A DNA stretch of 64,000 nucleotides from Leifsonia poae (GTDB taxonomy: Bacteria > Actinomycetota > Actinomycetes > Actinomycetales > Microbacteriaceae). Below the pieces are notes generated by a model. The model ran no database searches and was not told the origin of the DNA. It worked only from the letters and a program-made list of their open reading frames with translations. The stretch covers positions 496,001 through 560,000 of the forward strand of contig NZ_JAIHLP010000002.1 of NCBI RefSeq assembly GCF_020009625.1, written 5' to 3'. Below are positions 10,134-17,676 of the stretch, piece after piece; the first letter of the stretch is position 1, and the number at the start of each line of letters is the position of its first letter. Both the position numbers and the translations under genes were made by a program.

Positions 10134-11225
10134 TCAGCCGAGTTTGCGTTTGGCGCGGGCGGCCGCCGCGGTCAGAACCGTCAGCAGGTGATCGGCCGAC
10201 GCCCGCCACGTGAAACGGGTGGCCTCGGCGCGCGCAGCGGCCGACCGCGACGCCCACTCGTGAGGGGCCTCCAGCTGTCGGATGCGGGCGACCAGTTCCT
10301 CAGCGCTTTCGGCGGCGAAGTAGAGCGCCGCCTCTCCCCCGATCTCACGGAAGATGGGGATGTCGCTGACGACGGCCGGCGTTCCGAGCGTCATCGACTC
10401 CACCAGCGGGATGCCGAAGCCCTCGTCGAGCGACGCCGTCACGAGCGCGGTCGCGTGGGCGAGCGTCTCGGCGTACTCCTCGTCGCTCGCACCGTTGTGG
10501 AAGACGATCCTCGCCGTCGGAGCGATCGCCGAGAGACGCTCGCGTTCGGCATCCGTCACCCGGCTCATCAGGTGCAGCTCGTACTCCGGCAGCAGCGCCG
10601 CCGCGCGAACCAGGGTCTCCACATTCTTGTACGGCATGAACGACCCCATGTACACGAGGGATCTGCTCTCGGGCGTCGACCTCATCAGGCGTTCCTCGGG
10701 CAGCGGGGGCATGTCTGCCGCGTTCGGCACGACATGAACGGGGCGCCGCGTCAGACGATGCTCGGCGATCAGCTGCTTGGTCGTCTGCGAAACCGTCACG
10801 ACGGCGTCCGAACGGTTGAGCAGCATCCGCTGCGGCCACCACGCCAGGTGGTAGAGCCGCCAGAGCCCCCTGATGGGCGCCTGCAGGTCGCGGGGTGGCG
10901 TTCGATTGCGGTAGTAGATCAGATCGTGCACGGTCAGCACCAACCGGTAGCGCCGACCCCAGCTGCCCATCGTCTGCATCGGTGTGAAGACCACATCCGG
11001 CCGCAGCCGGTTCACCTGACGGGCCACCCACGGCTCCCGGATGCTCGTCGGCGAGCTCACGAGCTCCCACGGCAGCGTCGGGAGCATGTCCAGCTGGCGG
11101 TGATCGCTGATCAGCATCGTCACCGCATGGCGCTCTCCGAGAGCTGCGACGAGTCCGGCCGTGTAGCGGCTGATGCCGTCATGGCGACCGATGCGCGTGT
11201 AGCGGCAATCGAACACGATCCTCAT
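10134..11225 (-). CDS. GT4-family glycosyltransferase
   Basis: A 363-residue retaining glycosyltransferase of the GT-B fold (family GT4). It starts MRIVFDCRYTRIGRHDGISRY, with the typical N-terminal Rossmann strand and acceptor loop. The donor domain shows YMGSFMPYKNVE and the EX7E motif in DEGFGIPLVE, where nucleotide-sugar phosphates bind. No membrane span is evident, though Trp/Arg-rich helices (about 115-135) could touch the membrane. Its ATG overlaps the stop of the alpha/beta hydrolase gene by 4 bp (ATGA), so the pair is translationally coupled. Donor and acceptor are unknown; a glycolipid or cell-wall glycan is plausible. Confidence 0.9.
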   Translation of the reverse strand: MRIVFDCRYTRIGRHDGISRYTAGLVAALGERHAVTMLISDHRQLDMLPTLPWELVSSPTSIREPWVARQVNRLRPDVVFTPMQTMGSWGRRYRLVLTVHDLIYYRNRTPPRDLQAPIRGLWRLYHLAWWPQRMLLNRSDAVVTVSQTTKQLIAEHRLTRRPVHVVPNAADMPPLPEERLMRSTPESRSLVYMGSFMPYKNVETLVRAAALLPEYELHLMSRVTDAERERLSAIAPTARIVFHNGASDEEYAETLAHATALVTASLDEGFGIPLVESMTLGTPAVVSDIPIFREIGGEAALYFAAESAEELVARIRQLEAPHEWASRSAAARAEATRFTWRASADHLLTVLTAAAARAKRKLG

Positions 11226-12178
11226 CGGATGTCCCCCTCGCCGCTCCGCGTCGAGAGGAAGGCCTCGATCGCGCGGGCCGCCTCCACCGGCGTCTCGTAG
11301 TGGATCAGGTGCCCGACGCCCGGGATCACTAGAAGCTGCGCATCCGGGAACAGCTTCTGCAGCCGGTGCTGGGCCGACAACGGTGTGATGTCGTCCTTCT
11401 CTGCGGCGATGAGCAGGGTGTGTTCCGGAATGCGCGCAGCGAACTCGCTCACATCGTGCGAGACCGACGCCTTGAACGCCTCCAGGACGACCCGTCGATC
11501 GCTGAAAGCGCTGAAGTAGCGATCGTGTTGATCGTGGATCCAGCGGCGCAACGACTTCTGCTTGGTCTTCGCCATGGTGATGCTCATCACGCGCACGATG
11601 AGGCCGTTGCGCAACAGCCAGAACCCCAGCCGTTCCGGTAGGGCCGCGCCCAGCCAGTAGTAGAAGATCGCGAGCCGGGTGAAGACCCCGCGCGGCCCTT
11701 CGAGGGCGGGCTGCCCGATCGGGTTGACCAGAATCACCGCCGCCGGGTCGAACGATTTGGCACCCTGCGACTCCGGGGCACCTCGGCCGGCGAGTGTCGC
11801 CGAGACCACGATCGAACCGAACGAGTGGCCGAGGATCACGAACCGTCCGTGCAGGTCGAGCTCGTTCACGAATGCACGGAGCCAGCGCGCATATCCGTCG
11901 ATGTCGTGCTTCGCCTCGCCCAGTGGATCCGACTCACCGAAACCGGGAAGGTCGGGCGAAATCAGCCGAACACCGCGCAGATTCGCCACCACCGGCTCGA
12001 GACCGTGGTGGTCACCGCGGAAGCCGTGCACGAGAACGATCGTCGTGTCGGCGTCCCGGTCGCCGTAGTCCCAGTACCGGGTCCGTCCACCCAGGACAGC
12101 GATCACCGACGGGCGCACGGGTACGCGATCGAGGGCCTCGGCGTATGGTGAGGCTGGATACCGAGTGGTGGGGGTCAT
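11222..12178 (-). CDS. alpha/beta-fold hydrolase
   Basis: A 318-residue alpha/beta hydrolase. Visible features are the oxyanion loop VHGFRGDHHG, the nucleophile elbow GHSFGS, an acid residue in EKDDIT, and the catalytic His in GVGHLIHYE. A cap region with hydrophobic stretches (IFYYWLGAAL) lies between the strands, which suggests a lipid-like or hydrophobic substrate. The ATG at 12178 lacks a Shine-Dalgarno but has TAAACT (12187-12192) 8 nt upstream, so the mRNA may be nearly leaderless. It heads the hydrolase-glycosyltransferase pair and is divergent from treS. Confidence 0.9.
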   Translation of the reverse strand: MTPTTRYPASPYAEALDRVPVRPSVIAVLGGRTRYWDYGDRDADTTIVLVHGFRGDHHGLEPVVANLRGVRLISPDLPGFGESDPLGEAKHDIDGYARWLRAFVNELDLHGRFVILGHSFGSIVVSATLAGRGAPESQGAKSFDPAAVILVNPIGQPALEGPRGVFTRLAIFYYWLGAALPERLGFWLLRNGLIVRVMSITMAKTKQKSLRRWIHDQHDRYFSAFSDRRVVLEAFKASVSHDVSEFAARIPEHTLLIAAEKDDITPLSAQHRLQKLFPDAQLLVIPGVGHLIHYETPVEAARAIEAFLSTRSGEGDIR

Positions 12179-12186
12179 CGCAGACC

Positions 12187-12219
12187 AGTTTAGGCAGCGC
12201 CGGAGACTTTCTCCGGCGC
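12187..12219 (-). promoter_or_regulatory. promoter region of the hydrolase gene with an overlapping hairpin
   Basis: TAAACT at 12187-12192 (read on the minus strand) is a good -10 element. It is placed 8 nt before the ATG. Directly upstream, 12197-12219 form a perfect 10-bp inverted repeat with a 3-nt loop (GCGCCGGAGA / TCTCCGGCGC), covering where the -35 box would lie. It could be a regulator site rather than a terminator, because no U-tract follows on either strand. Confidence 0.35.
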
Positions 12220-12258
12220 CGGGCTCCGCCGACTGGACAGGTCACCCTCACCAGCACC

Positions 12259-12286
12259 TAGACTCGTCTGGTTGTAATCGCTTGCA
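12259..12286 (+). promoter_or_regulatory. treS promoter with LacI-family operator
   Basis: TAGACT at 12259-12264 is a -10 candidate, so transcription should begin near 12271. At 12273-12286 lies TGTAATCGCTTGCA, which fits the LacI/GalR-family operator consensus TGNAANCGNTTNCA at every fixed position. An operator on the transcription start implies repression of trehalose synthase by a sugar-responsive LacI-type regulator, encoded outside this window. Confidence 0.6.
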
Positions 12287-12313
12287 TTCGGCATTCGTGC
12301 CAGAAGGAGAACC

Positions 12314-14023
12314 GTGAGTTTCACCGCGCCCATCACGCTTCCCGGGCTCACCCTCGACCCCCATTGGTACCGCCGATCGGTGTTCTACGAGGTCATGGTG
12401 CGTTCGTTCGTCGACAGTAACGGCGACGGCTCCGGCGACCTGCAGGGCCTCACCTCGAAGCTCGACTATCTGCAGTGGCTCGGCATCGACGCACTGTGGC
12501 TTCCCCCGTTCTTCCAGTCGCCGCTGCGCGACGGCGGGTACGACGTCGCCGACTTCCGCGCCATCCTGCCCGAGTTCGGAACGATCGACGAGTTCAAAGA
12601 CCTCGTGACCAAGGCGCACGAGCGCAATATGCGCATCATCATCGACCTGCCCATGAACCACACCTCCGATCAGCACGAGTGGTTCCAGCAATCGCGCGAA
12701 GACCCCGAGGGGCCGTACGGCGACTTCTACGTGTGGAATGACACGGACGAGAAGTGGCCGGACATCCGCATCATCTTCACCGACACCGAAGACTCCAACT
12801 GGGCGTTCGACGAGGCCCGCCGGCAGTTCTACTTCCACCGATTCTTCTCCCACCAGCCCGACCTCAACTTCGAGAACCCGGCCGTGCACGAAGCGATGTT
12901 CGACATCGTTCGGTTCTGGCTCGACCTCGGCGTCGACGGCTTCCGGCTCGACGCCATCCCGTATCTCTACGAATCGGATGAGGGCAACGGCGAGGGTGAG
13001 CCGAAAACCCACGAGTTCATCAAGAAGCTGCGCGAGATGGTCGACCGCGACTACCCCGGGCGGGTGATGATCGCCGAGGCCAACCAGTGGCCGCGCGAGG
13101 TCGCCGCGTTCTTCGGCACCGAGGAGGAGCCGGAGTGCCACATGGCCTTCGACTTCCCCGTCATGCCACGCATCTTCTACTCGCTGCGCTCGCAGCAGGC
13201 CGGAGAACTCGTGCGAGTGCTCTCGGAGACCACCGACATCCCCGAAGGCGCCGGTTGGGGTGTGTTCCTTCGCAACCACGACGAGCTCACCCTCGAGATG
13301 GTGAGCGAGGAATACCGCCAGGCGATGTACGGCTGGTATGCCTACGACCCCCGGATGCGCGCCAACGTCGGCATCCGTCGTCGCCTCGCCCCGCTGCTCG
13401 ACAACTCGCGCGCCGAACTGGAGCTCGCCCACGCGCTGCTCTTCTCGCTGCCCGGCAGCCCGTTCCTCTACTACGGCGACGAGATCGGGATGGGCGACAA
13501 CATCTGGCTCCCGGACCGTGACTCCTCCCGCACCCCGATGCAGTGGACGCCCGACCGGAACGCCGGCTTCTCCACCGCCGACCCGGGCAAGCTCTTCCTC
13601 CCCGTCGTGCAGTCGCTGGTGTTCCACTACAACCAGGTGAACGTCGAAGCGCAGCTCGCCCAGTCGCGCTCCCTGCTGCACTGGATCCGCAACGTGATCC
13701 ACGTGCGCAAGGCGCATCCCGTGTTCGGGCTCGGCAGCATCCGGGTGCTGCAGACGAACCACGAGTCCGTCCTGGCCTTCGTGCGTTCGTATGAAGGCAG
13801 CGGCACGCATTTCGGCGATCAGCCCGAGGATGTGCTCTGCGTCTTCTCATTCGCGCACAACCCGGTCTCCGTCAGCCTCGACGCCCCCGAGTTCGCCGGA
13901 AGCACCCTGTTCGACATGTTCGGCGGCGGAGAGTTCCCGACGGTCGCGGAAGACGGGCGTTTCACGCTCACGCTCGGCACGCAGAGCTTCTACTGGCTGC
14001 ACATCGAGCCGCGCCGCGACTGA
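12314..14023 (+). CDS. treS: trehalose synthase (maltose alpha-D-glucosyltransferase)
   Basis: A 569-residue GH13 enzyme that isomerises maltose and trehalose. The N-terminal WYRRSVFYEVMVRSF and SNGDGSGDL are diagnostic of TreS. The catalytic barrel carries PMNHTSDQH, the nucleophile Asp in GFRLDAIPYL, the acid Glu in IAEANQWP and the transition-state Asp in FLRNHDEL. A beta-sandwich domain ends the protein. It is a stand-alone synthase; some actinobacteria fuse it to maltokinase, and no maltokinase gene is present nearby. The start is GTG 12314 with AAGGAGA upstream. The LacI-type operator in front indicates sugar control. It links to the glycogen genes 3-5 kb downstream. Confidence 0.95.
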   Translation: MSFTAPITLPGLTLDPHWYRRSVFYEVMVRSFVDSNGDGSGDLQGLTSKLDYLQWLGIDALWLPPFFQSPLRDGGYDVADFRAILPEFGTIDEFKDLVTKAHERNMRIIIDLPMNHTSDQHEWFQQSREDPEGPYGDFYVWNDTDEKWPDIRIIFTDTEDSNWAFDEARRQFYFHRFFSHQPDLNFENPAVHEAMFDIVRFWLDLGVDGFRLDAIPYLYESDEGNGEGEPKTHEFIKKLREMVDRDYPGRVMIAEANQWPREVAAFFGTEEEPECHMAFDFPVMPRIFYSLRSQQAGELVRVLSETTDIPEGAGWGVFLRNHDELTLEMVSEEYRQAMYGWYAYDPRMRANVGIRRRLAPLLDNSRAELELAHALLFSLPGSPFLYYGDEIGMGDNIWLPDRDSSRTPMQWTPDRNAGFSTADPGKLFLPVVQSLVFHYNQVNVEAQLAQSRSLLHWIRNVIHVRKAHPVFGLGSIRVLQTNHESVLAFVRSYEGSGTHFGDQPEDVLCVFSFAHNPVSVSLDAPEFAGSTLFDMFGGGEFPTVAEDGRFTLTLGTQSFYWLHIEPRRD

Positions 14024-14061
14024 CACGGTCGGGTGACGGTGGTCGCCCGTACTCTGAGCAT

Positions 14062-14748
14062 ATGAGCAACTGGCACGATGAATTGGGCGTCTTCGACCTC
14101 GAGACCACCGGGATCGACGTCGAGACGTCCCGCATCGTCTCCGCGCATGTGGGGCGCCTCGACGAGTCGGGTCAGGTGGTCGAACGCCGCGACTGGCTCG
14201 TCGACCCCGGCGTCGAGATCCCGGAGGGCGCGACCGCGGTGCACGGCATCACCACCGAGCACGCCCGAACGGTCGGCATGCCCGCCCCACAGGCCGTCGC
14301 CGAGATCGTCGCAGCCCTCCGCACCCTGTTCGAGCACGGAACGCCCGTCGTCGCGTACAACGCTCCGTACGACTTCACGCTGCTCCACCGCGAAGCAGTG
14401 CGTCACGGTGTGACCCCTCTCGTCTCCCCCGGTCCGATCGTCGACCCGCTGGTGATCGACAAGGCGGTCGACAAGTACCGCCGCGGCAAGCGCACTCTCG
14501 AGCTCACCGCTCTTTTCTACGGTGTCGATCTCATCGGTGCGCACGACGCCGGCGCCGACGCGATCGCGGCCGGCCGGGTCGCGCAGGCTCTCGCCCGTGC
14601 ACATGCGGAGGCGCTTGCCCTCGAAGCCGCCGAGCTGCACCGCCGGCAGATCGACTGGAGCCGGGAGCAGGCCGATGATTTCCAGGCGTACATGCGCCGC
14701 GTGCGCGACCCGGAATTCACAGCGGCGGGCGGCTGGCCCGTTCGCTGA
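14062..14748 (+). CDS. DEDDh-type 3'-5' exonuclease (DnaQ-like)
   Basis: A 228-residue DnaQ-superfamily exonuclease. ExoI is FDLETTG (Asp and Glu metal ligands), ExoII is AYNAPYDF, and ExoIII is HDAGADA with the His and Asp of the DEDDh type. It may proofread or degrade DNA or RNA; the partner polymerase is not evident. No Shine-Dalgarno is visible. TACTCT (14050-14055) lies 6 nt before the ATG, as in leaderless genes. It follows treS by 38 bp but seems to have its own promoter. Confidence 0.92.
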   Translation: MSNWHDELGVFDLETTGIDVETSRIVSAHVGRLDESGQVVERRDWLVDPGVEIPEGATAVHGITTEHARTVGMPAPQAVAEIVAALRTLFEHGTPVVAYNAPYDFTLLHREAVRHGVTPLVSPGPIVDPLVIDKAVDKYRRGKRTLELTALFYGVDLIGAHDAGADAIAAGRVAQALARAHAEALALEAAELHRRQIDWSREQADDFQAYMRRVRDPEFTAAGGWPVR

Positions 14749-14810
14749 CGCGCGACGGCGCGCCGCATCTGAGTATTCCCTCTGAGATTGCTGACCGCTA
14801 CAGTCGACGT

Positions 14811-15131
14811 ATGAGTACACCAGACCTGCCCGAGCAGCCCAGCCCGTCTCCGCAGTATCAGGCCCCGGCGCCTCAGTACCAGCCCGCCCCGGCCCGGTAC
14901 AACACCATGTCCATCGTCGCCTTCATCCTGGCGTTCTTCGTCTCGATCGTCGGCATCATCCTCGGCTTCATCGGTCTCTCGCAGATCAAGAAGACCGGCG
15001 AGCAGGGCCGTGGTCTTGCGATCGCCGCCATCATCATCGGCTTCGTCGAGGTGGTGCTGACGATCATCATCGTCATCCTCTCCATCGTCGCCATCGGTAT
15101 CGCGGCCACCACCACCTACTCCACCAACTGA
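14811..15131 (+). CDS. DUF4190 small membrane protein
   Basis: A 106-residue protein with a Pro/Gln/Tyr-rich cytoplasmic N-terminus (about residues 1-32) and two membrane helices. The first helix is followed by GFIGLSQIKKTGEQGRGLA, the DUF4190 hallmark loop. The function is unknown; similar proteins sit in actinobacterial membranes. TACAGT (14799-14804) ends 6 nt before the ATG and there is no Shine-Dalgarno, so it is another leaderless candidate. A large inverted repeat follows the stop. Confidence 0.85.
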   Translation: MSTPDLPEQPSPSPQYQAPAPQYQPAPARYNTMSIVAFILAFFVSIVGIILGFIGLSQIKKTGEQGRGLAIAAIIIGFVEVVLTIIIVILSIVAIGIAATTTYSTN

Positions 15132-15137
15132 GAACAC

Positions 15138-15200
15138 CCATCGAGGGGCGGTGAACGCACCGATTCAGTCCGAATCGATGTGTTCACCGCCCCTCGATGG
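15138..15200. terminator. long inverted repeat at convergent gene ends
   Basis: A perfect 19-bp stem (15138-15156 with 15182-15200, core GAGGGGCGGTGAAC) encloses a 25-nt loop. The loop itself contains a 6-bp repeat (CGATTC / GAATCG, 15161-15166 and 15172-15177). It begins 6 bp after the DUF4190 stop, so it most likely ends that transcript. Its length and nested form exceed a simple terminator. Confidence 0.6.
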
Positions 15201-15210
15201 CGTTAAACGC

Positions 15211-15244
15211 CGAAGGGGCCCCGCCATCAGGCGGGGCCCCTTCG
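15211..15244. terminator. bidirectional terminator hairpin of rpmE2
   Basis: A perfect 15-bp GC-rich stem with loop ATCA (arms beginning CGAAGGGGCCCC). It sits 10 bp past the rpmE2 stop on the minus strand and also in the path of plus-strand transcripts. It should terminate in both directions, backing up the larger repeat at 15138-15200. Confidence 0.75.
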
Positions 15245-15253
15245 CGCGGCGGT

Positions 15254-15505
15254 TTACTTGCCGAAGTTCTTGTAGCGCGAGTTGAACTTCTCGACACGAC
15301 CGGCCGAGTCGAGGATGCGCTGCTTGCCCGTGTAGAACGGGTGCGACTCGGAGGAGATCTCGACGTCGATGACCGGGTAGACGGTGCCGTCTTCCCACTC
15401 GATGGTCTTCTCGCTCGTCACGGTGGAGCGGGTAAGGAACGTCGCACCCGAGGCCAGGTCGCGGAAAACCACCGGAGCGTATTCGGGGTGGATGTCAGTC
15501 TTCAT
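15254..15505 (-). CDS. rpmE2: 50S ribosomal protein L31 type B
   Basis: An 83-residue L31 of the type B (zinc-free) class. It starts [16 protein letters not shown] and ends with [10 protein letters not shown], and it has none of the Cys residues of the zinc-binding A form. Type B paralogues replace L31A when zinc is scarce, often under Zur control; I see no convincing Zur box here. The ATG at 15505 follows AAGGAAG. A -10-like TAAAGT at 15611-15616 would give a leader of about 100 nt. Confidence 0.95.
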   Translation of the reverse strand: MKTDIHPEYAPVVFRDLASGATFLTRSTVTSEKTIEWEDGTVYPVIDVEISSESHPFYTGKQRILDSAGRVEKFNSRYKNFGK

Positions 15506-15625
15506 CAGGACTTCCTTGTTGCGTAGTGTTGTTTGGTCATGCCCCAGGCCTGTCGGCCGGGGCGGGAAGCATGTCGGCACAGAGCATCGCAGCTCGACGG
15601 CCAGCTACCTACTTTAGCAGAATGT

Positions 15626-16423
15626 TCACTCCGCCGTGGCTTGACGCGCCCGGGCGGAGTAGCGACCGCCCTGCTCGCTGAGCTCGATGTCGAGGCCGAA
15701 GGTCGAGCTCAGACGCTCAGCGGTGATCACATCGCCCAATGCTCCGGCGGCGGCGACGGCCCCGTCTGTGAGCAGCAGGGCGTTGCCGAAGCCGAGCGGG
15801 ATCTCCTCCACGTGGTGGGTGACCATCACGATGGCGGGCGAGCGCGGGTCGCTGGCGTACCCGCCGAGGAGCTGGAGCAGCTCCTCACGACCGCCGAGGT
15901 CGAGGCTGGCCGCCGGCTCGTCGAGCAGCAGGATCTCCGGGTCGGTCATCACCGCGCGGGCGATCTGCACCCGCTTCTGCTCGCCGTCACTCAGGCTGCC
16001 GAAGGCACGGTCGGCGATGTGGTCGAGGTTCCACTCCGAGAGCACGCGGTGCGCTCGACGCTCATCGATCTCCTCGTATTCTTCGTTCCAGCGGCCGGTC
16101 ACGGCATAGGCGGCGGTCATCACCACATCGAGCACGGACTCGGTGCGCGGGATGCGCCGGGCGAGCGCACTCGAGGCGAAGCCCAGCCGCGGCCGCAGTT
16201 CGGCCAGATCGCTGTGTCCGAGCGATTCGCCGAGCACAGCTGCCTCCCCCGAGGTCGGGTGGAGAGCGGCGGCCGCGATCTGCAGCAGCGTGGTCTTTCC
16301 GGCTCCGTTCGGGCCGAGCACGACCCAGCGTTCTTCCGGTTCGACCGTCCAGTCGACCGAGTCGAGAATCGTATTCCCGTCACGGACGACGGAGACATTT
16401 TCAAGCTTGAGAACGCTGGCCAT
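15626..16423 (-). CDS. ABC transporter ATP-binding protein (stand-alone)
   Basis: A 265-residue ABC ATPase with Walker A GPNGAGKTT, signature LSDGEQKR (a Gly-to-Asp variant of LSGGQ), Walker B EILLLDEP and the switch His in VTHHVEE. No permease or binding protein gene lies beside it, so the transported substrate is unknown; the closest general resemblance is to single ATPases of the YlmA/MolC kind. TAGGCT (16431-16436) is 7 nt before the ATG and AGAGGT also precedes it, so either leaderless or Shine-Dalgarno initiation is possible. It is 22 bp downstream of glgA. Confidence 0.85.
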   Translation of the reverse strand: MASVLKLENVSVVRDGNTILDSVDWTVEPEERWVVLGPNGAGKTTLLQIAAAALHPTSGEAAVLGESLGHSDLAELRPRLGFASSALARRIPRTESVLDVVMTAAYAVTGRWNEEYEEIDERRAHRVLSEWNLDHIADRAFGSLSDGEQKRVQIARAVMTDPEILLLDEPAASLDLGGREELLQLLGGYASDPRSPAIVMVTHHVEEIPLGFGNALLLTDGAVAAAGALGDVITAERLSSTFGLDIELSEQGGRYSARARQATAE

Positions 16424-16445
16424 GACCTCTAGCCTACCGGCGACG

Positions 16446-17630
16446 TCAGCCCGCCAGTGACCGGTAGATCGCCCGTGTCTGCTCCGCGATCGACTCCCAG
16501 CTGAAGTCGGTCTCGGCTCGCAGCCGTCCGGCCCGGCCCATCAGCTCGGCCCGCTCCGGGTCGCTCACCACGGCGATCAGGGCCGCTGCGAGGTCGGCCA
16601 CGAACGCGTCCGGATCCGTCGGGGTTCCTGTTCCATCTGTCGCCTGTCGGATCGGGACAAGTCGGCCGGTCACACCGTCCACGATCACCTCCGGGATGCC
16701 TCCCGTCGCCGTTCCCACGACCGGCAGCGCGCACGCCATGGCCTCCAGGTTCACGATGCCGAGCGGTTCGTAGATGGACGGGCAGACGAACACGGTGGCT
16801 GCGGTGAGAGCGATCCGCAACTCCTCCTGCGTGAGCAGCCGGTCGATCCACACCACGCCGTCGCGTTCGGCCTGCAGCGCCTGGACTCCGCGGGTCACCT
16901 CGGCGAGGATCTCCGGCGTGTCCGGCGCCCCGGCGCAGAGAATGAGCTGCACGTCTTTCGGCAGCAGCCGCGCGGCACGCAGCAGATACGGCAGCCCTTT
17001 CTGCCGCGTGATCCGGCCGACGAAGATGACGGCCGGTCGATCCGGGTCGATGCCGAGCGCGCGGGCTCGCTCCGGGTCGTGGAGCGGGCTCCACCGTTCG
17101 AGGTCGATCCCGTTGTAGACGACGGTCACCTTCTCGTGGTCGAGCGACGGGTACGACGTCAGGATGTCGCGCCGCATCCCCTCGCTGACCGCGATGACTC
17201 GATCGGCCCCCTCGAACGCGGTCTTCTCGATCCAACTCGAGACGCGGTACCCGCCGCCGAGCTGCTCCGCCTTCCACGGTCGCAGCGGCTCCAGGCTGTG
17301 CGCGGTGACCACATGCGGGATGCCGTGCAGCAGCTTGGCCAGATGGCCTGCGCCGTTCGCGTACCACGTGTGCGAGTGCACGACATCGGCGCCGCCGGCA
17401 TCCTGCGCCATCTGCAGATCGACCCCGAGCGTCGTCAAAGAGCCGTTGGCCCCGGCAAGCTCGGCCGGCACCCGATAGGCGACCGTATCCGCCTCGTGAC
17501 GGGGCTCCCCGAAGCAGCGCACGATCACCTGAGTATCGGTTCGCAGCGCACGGACGAGCTCGGTGGCGTGCACCCCGGCACCGCCGTAGATGTCGGGCGG
17601 GTATTCACGGGTGAGAAGGTCGACGCGCAT
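16446..17630 (-). CDS. glgA: actinobacterial glycogen synthase / maltose-1-phosphate synthase (GT4)
   Basis: A 394-residue GT4 enzyme of the actinobacterial GlgA/GlgM type. It opens MRVDLLTREYPPDIYGGAGVH, the signature of this group. VHSHTWYANGAGH and FVGRITRQKGL follow, then the EX7E region IYEPLGIVNLEAMACALPVV. It uses ADP-glucose, either to extend glucan or, as shown for mycobacterial homologues, to make alpha-maltose 1-phosphate for the GlgE route. No Shine-Dalgarno is seen; TAGCGT (17638-17643) lies 7 nt upstream of the ATG. It is back-to-back with glgC, which supplies ADP-glucose. Confidence 0.92.
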   Translation of the reverse strand: MRVDLLTREYPPDIYGGAGVHATELVRALRTDTQVIVRCFGEPRHEADTVAYRVPAELAGANGSLTTLGVDLQMAQDAGGADVVHSHTWYANGAGHLAKLLHGIPHVVTAHSLEPLRPWKAEQLGGGYRVSSWIEKTAFEGADRVIAVSEGMRRDILTSYPSLDHEKVTVVYNGIDLERWSPLHDPERARALGIDPDRPAVIFVGRITRQKGLPYLLRAARLLPKDVQLILCAGAPDTPEILAEVTRGVQALQAERDGVVWIDRLLTQEELRIALTAATVFVCPSIYEPLGIVNLEAMACALPVVGTATGGIPEVIVDGVTGRLVPIRQATDGTGTPTDPDAFVADLAAALIAVVSDPERAELMGRAGRLRAETDFSWESIAEQTRAIYRSLAG

Positions 17631-17676
17631 GACGTGAACGCTAGTACACCACCCGGGTTGCCTCTACTCTGGTGGC
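17631..17676. promoter_or_regulatory. 46-bp divergent glgA/glgC promoter region
   Basis: Both genes start from this very short spacer. For glgC, TACTCT at 17665-17670 lies 6 nt before the ATG. For glgA, TAGCGT at 17638-17643 (minus strand) lies 7 nt before its ATG. Neither has a Shine-Dalgarno, which points to two leaderless mRNAs from face-to-back promoters. Each -35 region must overlap the other gene's promoter. Confidence 0.5.
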
